From Pisaster brevispinus (taxonomy: Eukaryota > Echinodermata > Asteroidea > Forcipulatida > Asteriidae): a DNA stretch of 64,000 nucleotides. Below, piece after piece: positions 21,500 to 31,695 of the stretch (position 1 is its first letter; each line of letters begins with the position of its first letter). The position numbers and the translations under genes were made by a program. The notes under the pieces were generated by a model. That model was not told the DNA's origin. It saw only the letters and a program-made list of their open reading frames with translations, and made no database searches. The stretch is from assembly GCA_023634235.1 (NCBI GenBank), contig JAMKCF010000044.1, positions 434,001-498,000 on the forward strand, given 5' to 3'.

Positions 21500-21710
21500 A
21501 TCCTTACAATGGCTGGTATTAACTGCACATACACCTACAGTGACCTGGAATATGCGGCAAGAACAATCAACGTGGCTAAGTTTACTCGCAAGAAGACCAA
21601 AGTCATGCTGGTGACAGACGTGGCTGCCTGTGGTATAGACATTCCAATGCTGGACATTGTCATCAACTTCAATATCCCTGGCAAGCCCAAGCTTTATGTT
21701 CATCGAGTTG
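21500..21710 (+). CDS. DDX54: DEAD-box helicase DDX54/Dbp10, motif V to start of motif VI
   Basis: The exon reads ILTMAGINCTYTYSDLEYAA, ARTINVAKFTRKKTKVMLVT, then DVAACGIDIPMLDIVINFNI and KPKLYVHRVG. TDVAACGIDIP is motif V, but the family has an Arg where Cys stands here (TDLAARGLDIP), and that Arg contributes to the ATPase site. HRVG begins motif VI (HRVGR). Acceptor CCCCTCAG and donor TTG|GTAAGT are good, and one base is left for the next codon. No downstream helicase exons (the rest of motif VI and the C-terminal domain) were found in the window. This is the third changed or broken core motif in this copy. Confidence 0.92.
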
Positions 21711-23410
21711 GTAAGTCAGGGTTTTTTTTTGGGGGGGGGGTGTGTGACAGACATCTTTGAAGGCCACTGTTTTCAGCGGGGGCAAAGTCATTGTATCACA
21801 GACTTGTAGAAAAAAATAATTGAACTAGAAATTTAGAGTTTGTCTTAAGACAAACTCTAGGTGTTCGGTTTTAATGCCTGATGAAAAAAAGCACAACAAA
21901 TACATTTGAATTTACGTAATCATGACGCTACTAAATTTTTCAGCAGTCAGTGTCGTTGTCCAACAGTACACCAAATTTCAACTCGGTTGGTCTTTTGGTT
22001 TGGCAGATACATGGCTTTAAAAAGTGCTTATTTAAAGCGATACACGTAGTACGTGATGACGTATCAATCTACGTTTCAACACATTATGTTGTCTGCATGA
22101 AGGCCATTATGTAAACCAATGTTGAAACAATTATAAAAACTCTGCCAAAACCTTCTAGTAAAACTGTATTTTGAACTGTTTTTAACCCACCGCCAGATGG
22201 CCCTCTTAAGTCTTTTTTTTTAACCAGACCTTTGTCAGACTGCAACATCGTTAAAACCAACTTAAAAAAAGTTGCCACTTTTAATTACAATGCACTTTTT
22301 AAGTGGAAGTAGAGGACACGTAGTTTCATGCGAACAATTAAAATCAAAGACCTATATTACCACTGTATAGTCCCGCAAAAAGCAACCCAGGGTCTCTTAC
22401 CCTCGAATTGATGGGAATTTTCAAAGATTTAACATTTAAATGACGTAGATTTCCGAGGCAGCATATGTCACAGAGCGAGCAAATAATAAAATTCCAGAGC
22501 GGGATAAAAGCATGAAAAGTTGTTTGGTATAGCGCCATCCCCCGCTTGTGGAATGTTTCCATTACGTGGGACTGTACACACAGGCCTCGTGTTGCACACG
22601 CAGGCTTCGTGGACTTTGAACCTTATGATTCATGGTGCTGAACAGTCGGCTACAGCGCTTTTATATGTACAAAGATTAAATGCGCGTTAATACTAACGTT
22701 GGCTGTAACACCCAGAAGTTAAGGTAATTTTCGCATCATTTCTGTGCAAAAGTTTCGGAAGGATCACAGAACTGCAATCTGATGTAAAAATTGTGATGAA
22801 ATGATCAGTAGTTTTTGAGATATGAATTTTTCAAATATTCAACTTCCGGTTTGAACTGGAAGTCAAGGTCAAATGAGGTCGCGTTCAGTGTAGCGTTTTT
22901 AGAGTCATACCAGGCCTATCCGAAGATGTATAGATTGTGAAAATCCATTGTAAAGTTTTGGAGTTATGATTTTTTCAAATATTAAACTTTGATTTAACGT
23001 AACTCGACACCTGATGACGTCATCATGACGTAACTGAAGCGGTTTTATCTCCTAATAAATATCTAACTATATGTGAAGTTTCAAGTTCATATAAGCTTGG
23101 AAAGGGCACTTTTGTTAGCGGACAAGGGACGCTGAGAAGAAGAAGAATAAGAAGTATTAAGAAAAAAAAAAAAAAAAAAAAACGAACAAAAATAAGAGGT
23201 GTTCCGGGCTGTTTGCCCGAACACCTAATAAGTTTGTGGCCCACTACACTCATACCCATCTTCCAGCATGTCCAGTGTGTTGTGTTATGCGTGTAAAAGA
23301 ACCCAGTACACTTATCATTAAGAGAAAAGGTTTACCCTGGTGTTTTCGGGGGTATGTTTGGCTGCAGGTTGCGCCACCTTTTAAACTTTTACATGATGCT
23401 ATGTAAATAA
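21711..23410 (+). repeat. Composite repeat, second copy, starting at the splice donor
   Basis: From GTAAGTCAGGG this matches 2910 onwards, including a G-run and CTTTGAAGGCCACTGTTTTC. It is interrupted by an insertion of about 1.4 kb at 21825-23228, then resumes with AGTTTGTGGCCCACTAC and the SINE central domain up to ATGTAAATAAGTGGG. That last site is the empty target of the 3204-6154 transposon. Confidence 0.75.
21825..23228. mobile_element. Insertion of about 1.4 kb with GGTGTTCGG inverted ends and an A-run
   Basis: The 2910 copy lacks this segment (AAAAAATAATTTAATAAATTTG), so the insertion is defined by comparison. Near the left end lies the palindrome GAGTTTGTCTTAAGACAAAC followed by AGGTGTTCGG. 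The right end has an A-run of about 21 and then GGTGTTCCGGGCTGTTTGCC and CGAACACCT. The interior repeats TTTTTGAGATATGAATTTTT-like blocks near 22815 and 22965. No protein signature was recognised. The class is unknown. Confidence 0.65.
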
Positions 23411-23880
23411 GTGGGTTTTATGTTTGGAATATAGCTCCGCAAACCTTGTAGCAAAAAATAGGAAAAGTTTTGAAACACCCTCAGGTGTGGTAAAGCTTTA
23501 TATAAGACCCGCATACAACCTCCTGACATTCAAAGCACTTTATGGTTCAGCCCCCTCCCTACCTGCATAGCATGCTTCAGCACCAGCATGTCAGTGCCAG
23601 GTCTGAGGTCATCGGGCAGCATGCGTTTTGTTCCCCGGACTGGCCTTGCCACTTATGGTGAGAGGGCCTTTTCTAACATTGCCCCCCGCCCCCCGCCTCT
23701 GGAACTCTCTGCCTAAATATCTAAGAGACACACATGACATTTCCCACTTCCAACAATCTCTTAAAACACATCTTTTCAGATTGGCCTATGAGCACATCTG
23801 AGAATTCTTTGAATGTTTCACAGAGAAAGTGTGCCATACAAATGCTGTGTTGTTATTATGATTATTATTATTTCATTCTA
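23411..23880 (+). mobile_element. LINE 3' end (CR1/Jockey-like reverse transcriptase C-terminus)
   Basis: One frame, with stops and shifts, reads YNLLTFKALYGSAPSLPA, then LWNSLPKYLRDTHDISHFQQ and SLKTHLFRLAYEHI. This is the usual C-terminal end of non-LTR elements of the CR1/L2/Jockey type. It is followed by an ATT-rich microsatellite tail (TTATTATGATTATTATTATT). It is 5'-truncated and dead. Confidence 0.7.
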
Positions 23881-23942
23881 TTACAGCATGCAAAAGAAAG
23901 ATCACATTTTCCTTTGTGCTGGTAACTCCTCCAGTCAGGCTA

Positions 23943-25990
23943 CGTCCCGTAGCCTTAGATCTCAAGAGTCTTTCTGAGAATCCTCGCTGTTCCCAAAACC
24001 GCCGCCTTCTGTAATAGATCTACCCTCACACTTGTCCCTATTTCCTTTAGATGTTTCCCAAGTGCTTTCAGAATGGTGCCAAGTGCTCCAACCACCACAG
24101 GGACTACTATCACCTTCACCTGCCAAATCTTACGAAGTTCCCTGGCCAGGTTTTGGTACTTTTGGATCTTTTCTGTCACCTTATATCACCCGGCACAGCT
24201 ATGTCAATAAGAGGACACATCTTCTTCGTCTTATCTAAGACTTCAACATCCGGATGCCTATGTTTTATAACATGATCAGTTTGAATGTTAAAGTCCCAGA
24301 GGATCTTGACCTGGTCGGTCTCTACAACTTTATCCGGAACATGCTCGTACCATTTTGCAGTCACTTGGACACCATTCTTTTTACACAGATCCCAGTGAAT
24401 CACTTTGGCCAACTTGTCGTGTCTTCCTTTGTACTCCGTCTGGGCCATCATACTACATTCACTGACAATATGAAATACAGTCTCCTCCGCCTTATTACAC
24501 ATTCTGCACATCCTTGCCTTCATTACATTTGTCCTTAGAGACTGGTCTTGTGCCGCAGTAATCAAGCCCTCTGTTTCCTTCTTAATTTCTACGCTCTTTA
24601 ACCAATTCCAGGACTTGCTGCTGGCAACTTCTTCAGTGCATCTCAAGAACCGGCCATGAAGTGGTTTGTTCCGCCAACCTTGTTGTCTTTCCTCTTTCTT
24701 TTGCCTCTTGTACTCCTTCGGCCCAACTTCGCCCGCCTTCGTGTACTTCTGTGCAACTTTCAACAAGTTCTCCTCAGTCCTCTTAATATGACAATGTAAG
24801 CTCCTGCGCTCGATGTTGACACTGTCTGCCACACTTAGCAACCCCCTATCGCCCTCTGACCTCGAAAGATAAAGTCTGCTCACATTCGCCCGCGGATGAA
24901 GCATACCATTCATGGTCATCAGTTTTCTCATTCTCCTGTCCATGACATCTAGATCTTCCTTAGTCCACTCGACAATACCCACACTATACCTCATCAAAGA
25001 CACGGCCCATGTGTTATTTGCCTTAACCATGTTCCCCTCTTTCAGTTTCGACTACAAACATTTCTTTACCTGTCTGATGTACTCTGCCCTCAACGTCACC
25101 TTTGAATCCTCGTGAAGGACATGGTTCGATTCAAGTACACCAAGATACCGATAACTCTCTTCCTCAGCCAAAGCCCTCATCTGTGCACCATCTGGCAGAA
25201 CAATACCGTCGGAATGTACCCTCTTTCCCCTCTTCATGGTCATTGAAGCACATTTCTCCAGGCCAAACTGCATCCCGATGTCATCACTGAAAATCCTGAC
25301 AGTCTGCACCAAAGAATCGATCTCCACCTCATTCTTTGCAAGTCGTCCGTAAAAAGCAGATGGTTGATCTTACATCCGTCCTTCTTCATTTCATAACCTG
25401 CATTCACCTTCCGCAGAATCATCGACACGGGCATCAGTGCCAGAACAAACAGGAGCGGAGACAGAGAGTCACCTTGGAAAATCCCTCTTCTTATGCATAC
25501 CTTGCCCAGACTAGCAATTTTTGGCCGTCAGATTAGTTCGCCATGTCTTCATGCTCTCACCTAGAAGACGCTTTACTGCATCAGCCACTCCAACCATATC
25601 CAGGCATTCCATTATCCACGTGTGCGATACCATGTCATACGCCTTCTTGTAATCGATCCACGCCATTGCCAAGTTCGTCTTTCTGCTCCTGCAGTCCTTC
25701 AGTACAGCCTTATTGATGATAAGTTGATCCTTCGTACCTTTGGACCGCTTCTTTCAGCCTTTCTGCTCCTCTGGAAACAACTGCTGGTCATCCATATGAC
25801 GATAGAGGTCTTCTGCAATTATACTGGTCAAGAGTTTATATATCACAGGTAAGCACGTGATTGGTCTATAGTTACTAGCAATGTTACCTTTCTTGACAAT
25901 GCTCCGATCTTCTAAGTCAGGCCCAGTACCCTGTTGGACAAGCAAGGCATCAAGACGAGGAAGAAAGAAAGACAACGTCAAGATCAAGAA
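23943..25990 (-). mobile_element. R2-like non-LTR retrotransposon relic (RT plus endonuclease end)
   Basis: On the minus strand, from 25987 down: NIASNYRPITCLPVIYKLLT (RT start), an RT stretch ending in LLFTDDL near 25340 (the catalytic F/YADD box with Ala to Thr), a thumb region with ESYRYLGV, and from 25030 a long open frame. That frame holds a CRMCNKAEETVFHIVSEC zinc-binding block and DKTKKMCPLIDIAVPGDIR, the restriction-like endonuclease site of R2-type elements. The tail VVPVVVGALGTILKALG and LLGTARILRKTLEI follows after a frame change at 24176-24179. At least three frameshifts separate the blocks and the 5' part is missing, so the copy is inactive. The R2/NeSL grouping rests on the C-terminal order CCHC then PD-D endonuclease. 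Confidence 0.82.
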
Positions 25991-26783
25991 CGAGAAGCAC
26001 GCAGAAACAGATGGAGGAACATGTAAAGAACAAGCCTTTTTTTAACATTTGGTACAATCTGGGCACAAAAACCAAACAGTGATGATTCTTTTTTAGGGAG
26101 AGACCATGATTTTGCAGGGCTACCAGTAGAAAACTATAAGTCAATTATTTCTTGAACTATTCTGTTTTTGTTTTAATATTATTAAACAGCTACTCGAGCA
26201 AGTAATTCTTAATGGTAATGCTATTTAATTTGCTATAATGTGTTTGTTTATAATTTAATTGTAATTTTTAAAATACCGCTACACTTCTGAATTTTCATAT
26301 TTTTCGATCCAAAAATTAACCCCAATCTCAAGGTTTTGAAAAACTAGCTACACCTCTGCCACTGATGGCATGCGTCAAAATAACAATTCTTTGACGTCAT
26401 GTGTTGGATCTTGCGTTGTTATACTTCCACGTTGCAACAAAGCAGCTATACAAAATGGAGCGCCCTTATATGACGCAATAGGAGTGATGATGTAACAGAG
26501 CTTTTCACAAATCTTTCTGAAGTAAAGAACAGAACAAGGGTGTTTAAAAATTATTGTGGTTTTTTTTTTACATTTAAAATCTGTAAATCTCAAGTGAACT
26601 CAATTTCCTTATTGATTGGAAACATTTTAAATGAAATTCAGCAAAGATGAGTTGTATCCGTTTTTTGTTTGAGCTGGTCTTTAACGATTAACCTCTTTTG
26701 GTAGCACTGTTTTGTACTTTGCACAGTTTTGCTTGTTTTGATAAATGCCATTTTCTTGTTTAGTTTGTATTACTCGATTCCAG
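25991..26783. other. No gene seen; acceptor for CTR9 exon at the end
   Basis: AT-rich sequence without recognised repeats or exons. It ends in TACTCGATTCCAG, a serviceable acceptor for the exon at 26784. Confidence 0.5.
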
Positions 26784-26916
26784 ATGGCCCGTCAACAAAA
26801 AGTGGAACAGCGAAGTAAAGAGCAGATGGAGAAGAGAGCTCAAGAAAACCAAAAACATCCTTGTGGTTACTGAACCTGAACCTGTCCGCAAAGGAGGTGG
26901 TGGTAGGCGTGGAAAG
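26784..26916 (+). CDS. CTR9: CTR9 (PAF1 complex), C-terminal charged exon, frameshifted
   Basis: CTR9 is the TPR scaffold of the PAF1 transcription-elongation complex in the nucleus. This exon matches the region after its TPRs. The first frame gives ARQQKVEQRSKEQMEKRAQ, and after a one-base slip a second frame gives KTKNILVVTEPEPVRKGGGG and RRGK, as in vertebrate CTR9 (RAQYVEKTKNIL, then a Gly-rich RR-K stretch). The slip sits in GAAAACCAAAAAC, where one more A would restore the frame. The 3' border is approximate (AAAG|GTTGGA is a weak donor; TGGTG|GTAGGC is an alternative). It may be a homopolymer error or true decay. Confidence 0.72.
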
Positions 26917-27343
26917 GTTGGACAAATTTGATTTCAATTATTTGTAAAAACGAATGCTCATTAGAACTTCTTTATTTATTCATGATTACTTTTGACCTAG
27001 ATTAGTCCTTTATTTCTGTGTAAACCGAGAAAAATAGTTTATTCTGAGGTATACAGAGAATATATAACACAACAGTTTAATGTAAGATTATTAAATTTGT
27101 ATGAATAACTATGACAAAAATATTTGTGAGGCTGAATTAGTTACGATTGAAATAGCAAAATGATTCATTTGAAAGGTTCTCTGGATCATATGAAACAGGG
27201 TAAATGAATAATCATAGATGATTCTATGGATAATCATGGTTGAGTCTATGAATAATCATGAATGAGTCTATGGATAATCATGAGGCATTAATACTCATGA
27301 GGTTGAATTCTTCATGATAGAAATCCAAGGGCGAGATATACAG

Positions 27344-27457
27344 CGAGGGCAGTGACAGTGAGATGGACACGGGAGAAGCCAAACACCGAAAGAAGCAGCG
27401 AAGTGACGATGAAGGAGACGGCGATGGGAAATGAGAAAATAAGGCCAAGAAAAGAAG
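27344..27457 (+). CDS. CTR9: CTR9 acidic/basic linker exon with a stop
   Basis: Acceptor ATATACAG is followed by EGSDSEMDTGEAKHRKKQRS and DDEGDGDGK, then TGA, then ENKAKKRR before GAAG|GTTAGA. The mix of acidic serine runs with KKR blocks fits the CTR9 C-terminal tail. Family identity is inferred mainly from position between two CTR9 exons. The frame that fits the next exon (one leftover base) differs from the frame of the first half, so an indel near 27420 would remove the stop and correct the phase together. Confidence 0.55.
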
Positions 27458-27797
27458 GTTAGAAATAAACTAACAAAGAAACTCTTAAAATTTGTAAACA
27501 AATGTTTTCAGCTATGACCATTGGAACACGAGAAATTTTCAAAAACTGAGTCAGGGCAAAAGTTTTAAGGACTCTAGTAGGTTTGTTGATTTGGTTATTT
27601 TCCAGTAGATAAGATTCTTATGAAAATAGGGGGGGTGGAAGTGTCTCCAACCTCATGTCAAAACTGATCATTAAAGTAAGAAAGCAAAAGTCCAAAGAAG
27701 AATTTTCAGGTATAAAATGATGTTGAAGAGTGTCTCCTTAACACAAATGAACTATTTACTTTATCTTCTCATTAAACCAAACCTCGTAAGACATAAG

Positions 27798-27987
27798 ACG
27801 GTGAGGAACCGGCCCTGCACAAGCGCAAGGAGCGCAAGTCTGGCGAGAGCGGAGCATCTCGCAGCCGCAAAGGGATCCGAGAATCTCGGATTGAAGAGGA
27901 GAAGCCTGGCAAGTTTAAGTCCAAGGCTATCGTGTCTTCTAGTGAGTCGGACTCAGAGGGAGAGAGGCTTCAGATTGATCAGACCAG
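27798..27987 (+). CDS. CTR9: CTR9 C-terminal exon with KSKAIVSSSESDSEG
   Basis: The frame reads GEEPALHKRKERKSGESGAS, RSRKGIRESRIEEEKPGKFK and SKAIVSSSESDSEGERLQID. The block GKFKSKAIVSSSESDS closely follows vertebrate CTR9 (GKIKSKAIISSSDDSS), which makes this the most diagnostic of the four tail exons. Acceptor ACATAAG is AT-rich and weak; donor CCAG|GTCAGT is good. The exon is open throughout and leaves two bases (AG). Confidence 0.8.
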
Positions 27988-28458
27988 GTCAGTTCATTTC
28001 AGGTTTTTTCTATCTCTCTATCAAAGGGACACATTGGGCGCTCTGGGATATAAAAAACATTTGTTTTGAAATGAATGTGGTTGGAAAAGTATTTCAACAG
28101 TAGACTACAGTGATTCGCAGAAATATCCCTCGAATTTGTGTGGGTTTTGTGTAAACAGAACACAGTCTTCTGTTTTCTAGAACCAAAGTTTTTTTACTCT
28201 ACAAAATGGCAGTTTGTATATACCGTTTGTTGTATTTCAAAAGGAAAACTTGTGTTTTTCAATCACAACTCACTAATGACCAAACACATCATTAGGACAC
28301 CAGACCAAGTAATTTATGGCTTGATGTCGTTCTGCTTAGAAAAATTGATATTCTTCAGAACAAAGCATTAAGATTTATGAAGTTTTACAAAATTACATCC
28401 TCTTAAATGATGGCATTCATTATTTTATTTCCTTTTTATTTTACTGACTATGAGGAAG

Positions 28459-28576
28459 CGTCCGGTCAGAAACCGTCACCGTCAAAGAGGAGGCAGCATC
28501 TGAAGGAGAGGGGTCAGGCAGGGAAGAAGTAGGGTTGGACGGAGCGGCGTCTGGTAATGAAGGGGTCGCTGACTGA
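28459..28576 (+). CDS. CTR9: Probable terminal CTR9 exon, acidic end
   Basis: With the acceptor ATGAGGAAG at 28456-28458, the two bases left by the previous exon complete Ser. The frame then reads VRSETVTVKEEAASEGEGSG and REEVGLDGAASGNEGVAD before TGA at 28574. An acidic Ser/Gly/Glu end is typical of CTR9. The acceptor was chosen because it alone keeps the phase and gives the acidic frame. An upstream AG three bases earlier (TATGAG) would give a basic 16-residue end instead. Moderately sure. Confidence 0.55.
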
Positions 28577-29062
28577 GGAGACCTCCTGTCTGTCAACTTC
28601 CATTGGACTATCCACCAGATGCCAAGTGTCAGTGGCTGAAACACTCGCAATTAGACGTCAGGGTTCAGATTGTTTTCAGTGAGCTCAAGTTGGAAAAACT
28701 TGGCAGGAAGCTGCACATCTGACTACTTCAAGATCAGAATCTTTCTCCTTAAGATTTAAACAACTTGTGAAATATGTTTCAATTATTTCCCATTGAATTT
28801 GATTGGCTGAGAGAACAATCTCTTATAACCTGCCCACACTTTTTTGTTCACAAAAGCAATTTTCAATCAATTTGTTCTAGAGACAATCTTACAATGCTGA
28901 AATGATCTCAGATTTATAATTTTAAAAATGTTGATCATTCTGTTGCAAATCCACCAATCAGTGAAATAATGTTTACATTTTTTCCCACTTCTTAAAGAAA
29001 ACTGTTTTAAAGATATTCAGATGTATTTTTGACAATTCTTGATTTGATTGTCTCATTTACAG

Positions 29063-29257
29063 CTGAGTGATTTGAGTACGGGCCAGAACGTCAACCTGTG
29101 CGGCCAGCTTGGCCCAATCGACCGGTCATCCATCGGGAGTGAAGTCCTGCTGGAGTTTGTCTCTGATGAATCAAACTCCTTTCCAGGATACTCAGCTTGT
29201 TATACGGTGTTGCCATGGATTCCTGACTCTCCATGTTTGTTGAGAAATGGGTGTTAA
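29063..29257 (+). CDS. CUB domain, C-terminal half exon (copy 1)
   Basis: CUB domains are extracellular beta-sandwich modules of secreted and membrane proteins. After acceptor CATTTACAG the frame reads LSDLSTGQNVNLCGQLGPID, RSSIGSEVLLEFVSDESNSF and PGYSACYTVLP. This has the CUB pattern LCG...GSEV-L-FVSD-S...GYSA-YT. It runs on to a TAA at 29255. Where splicing would end it is unclear. A near-identical exon sits at 51431. Human-type upstream CUB N-half exons are not next to it: the N-half at 30852 lies downstream, so the domain halves are shuffled by duplication. Confidence 0.72.
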   Translation: MSDLSTGQNVNLCGQLGPIDRSSIGSEVLLEFVSDESNSFPGYSACYTVLPWIPDSPCLLRNGC

Positions 29258-29789
29258 ATCTCGGTGTAGGCAGTAAAAGTACCTTATTTTCCTTCATACT
29301 TGACGCGGCTTATCTGACTTCCACAGGTGCAACAAAATCACTGCGTCTTTTCTAATGGTGTGTCTTATCTTGTATCACTATAGATCATTGTGATGATCAC
29401 TGTGTGAAATGAAATTTATCCTGTGAATTAAGCCTTTCATTTGCTCAGGGTAATGTTGTCACATTATTTAAAGTAGCAGTTATTGCTGCATTGCAAATAA
29501 ACATATCCAAAGAAACTGATTACTGTTGGAGAGAGCTCACCAGTCTTTTGAATGTGATATCTAATTTTGTCATCTTTACCATCTTATATTACTAGTAGTT
29601 GAGTACAAAGAAAGACACAGGTTTTCTCGTAGTTAGGCGCTAACAGCGTTTGTGTGTTCTGTGGGAAATCCTGTAGATATGGGTTCAAGACAAAAGCGTT
29701 GAGTTTTAAAACCGATTATCTCTGAACTTTTCAAATTTCAGCGTAGTGTGTCAAGGTCTTCCATGTGCCAGCCCTTGCCATATCTCTGA

Positions 29790-29950
29790 CCGAAGACCTG
29801 CCTACAAAGTACACTACACCTCCTTCCAGCAGACTGTGGCTGTCAGATCCTCTTTACTCTCCCTCCAGAAGAGACTGCACTTCTCGTCATTCATGAGCTT
29901 GTGATACCCGATGCTTACTGCGAGAAACATTATTTTGAGTTACTTTTTAT
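29790..29950 (+). CDS. CUB-like N-terminal half remnant (copy 1)
   Basis: A frame reads LLPADCGCQILFTLPPEETA, LLVIHELVIPDAYCEK and HYFEL, which recalls the middle strands of a CUB domain (C-I-x-x-P ... L-x-I ... C). It is duplicated at 50973-51115 with substitutions and a stop. Splice borders are not clear, and no full domain can be built from adjacent sequence. This is a tentative call from pattern and context. Confidence 0.42.
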
Positions 29951-30851
29951 CAAGTTAATGTTGCAAAGCAATTTTTATTTACTGGAGTGTACAGACTAGC
30001 AATGTTATGCACAGAGTGGAGGCTTCTGGGAATAATAGCAGGCAGTAGACTTACCAGGTACATCCATTGTCTTCGGAGATGTGTGCATGCTCAGTACTAT
30101 GTCAACAATGGAAAATAACCCTGTATGTTTGCTGCCACCTAGAGTTCCAGTGATGGAAACTAGAGATAAACCTTCCCTTTATAATTCTATTGGTGTTTGG
30201 CAGATTACCTTCATTCCCACTTGATGGTGTCTGACATCCACAAAACATTCTCAAGAAAAGTGCAAATAACAAGTTAATGTCTGCTAACGTTTCCTGCCTG
30301 CATGTAAATTTTGCAAATCAAATTTGGAAGTTCTATAGGTCAGTTTTCTTGTGCAAGGCATTACTTGGAAACAACCAAAATGTTTAGTTTACTCTTGATC
30401 ATCAAAATTTGTTTTAAAAAAATGTTTTTATTGTGGTGTATTTCTGAGAATCTTCTCTTGTTTTTCTACTTTTTAAAGACTGATGATTTAGCCACCTTGT
30501 GCTACGATTTTTACTGTGAGAAATTATATTTATCCTGTAAAATGGGCCTTTCATTTGCTCAGGGTAATATTGTCATATTAATTAAAATAACCCAGTGTGT
30601 AGTTATAAAGTGTAGTTTTCAAGGTTGAGCATAGTTTTAGGGTAAGCATCTGTATAAGAGATTGAACCTTTAGCCTAATTTCATAAAGCCTGTTAGCACA
30701 CAAAAAATGCTATCTGCAGTATAAAAATGCTGAGTAGACTCAAGTTATGATCCGCCAAACCATGACGACTGGTATCTAACTTATATTGTACTTATCATCA
30801 CTGTGATATTCTCTTTCTTTTTTTTCGTCTACATAAAGGTTGTAATTAAAG

Positions 30852-31040
30852 ATAACGCTGACATCAGAGACTGGAATCATCCAATCACCGAACAACGCTT
30901 CCAGCACCCGTTATAAAACAACTCCCTTCTGTGCTTTCAACAATCATTGTCAAACTGACGTCCCATGGCAGTACGTGATGCTTTCCTTTACTCAACTCAA
31001 ACTTGAATCCGATCTGCAATGCACAAAGGACTTCATTGAG
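30852..31040 (+). CDS. CUB domain, N-terminal half exon
   Basis: The exon of 63 codons, phase 0 at both ends, reads ITLTSETGIIQSPNNASSTR, YKTTPFCAFNNHCQTDVPWQ and YVMLSFTQLKLESDLQCTKD, ending FIE before GTAAGA. This is the classic CUB start: GxIxSPN, paired cysteines, W-x-V-x-L-x-F-T-x-x-x-L-E, and C-x-x-D-F-I-E. The acceptor TAATTAAAG is poor, but an in-frame TAA just upstream excludes a longer exon. The duplicated block at 52 kb lacks exactly this exon and about 200 bp on its 3' side. Confidence 0.78.
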
Positions 31041-31695
31041 GTAAGAACAGGGTTTTACCGTTAATTTGTCTCCAACTGATTTGACTGCTGAAAAAATGTC
31101 TTTGGATTTCAATTATAAGATAGAATCAGAAGCGCACTGTATTTGTTAATCTTGTTGGTGAAGGCATGGGATCAAAACTACAACTGCTTTCCCACAGAAG
31201 GTCTGTAGCCAGCCTCTGTCTTTTACACGGATGTTTGCAAGGTAAACGTGCTACCTGTGTGTCTGACCTGGTTCCTCCTATCAGGATGTTTGAGTGTTAA
31301 ACCAGGCTTTCTGCTTGTTAATCTTGCTTGGCTGAGATGTAGAACAAAAAGCAATCAACAGCTTTATTCCATGTACATCTCTTTGGAACTCCTTACCTGT
31401 TAAATCAACATTTCTCTCCATCCTACAATCTAAACTGATTTCAGACGCAAATCCTCCTTTAGCTCCCTGAGTTATTCTCATATTGAATGTTTTTTGTCTT
31501 CTACGTAACCCCCAATACCAAGAGTGGCTTTTAGCCTTGTTTTGGGCAAATGTGTTTTAAAGTTATAAAAAAAACACAAGGTCGTAACTTGACAGGTGGA
31601 AATTAAAGGTCATATCTAACACGCTATAGCAAGCACACATTTTGCTCCAAGCGATAAGGTCGTATCTCTTTTAATTGTTTTTTGCTTTCACTCAT

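Noticed and set aside
24032..24538. Plus-strand open frames across the retrotransposon
   Set aside because: They are antisense to clear R2-like protein blocks on the minus strand.
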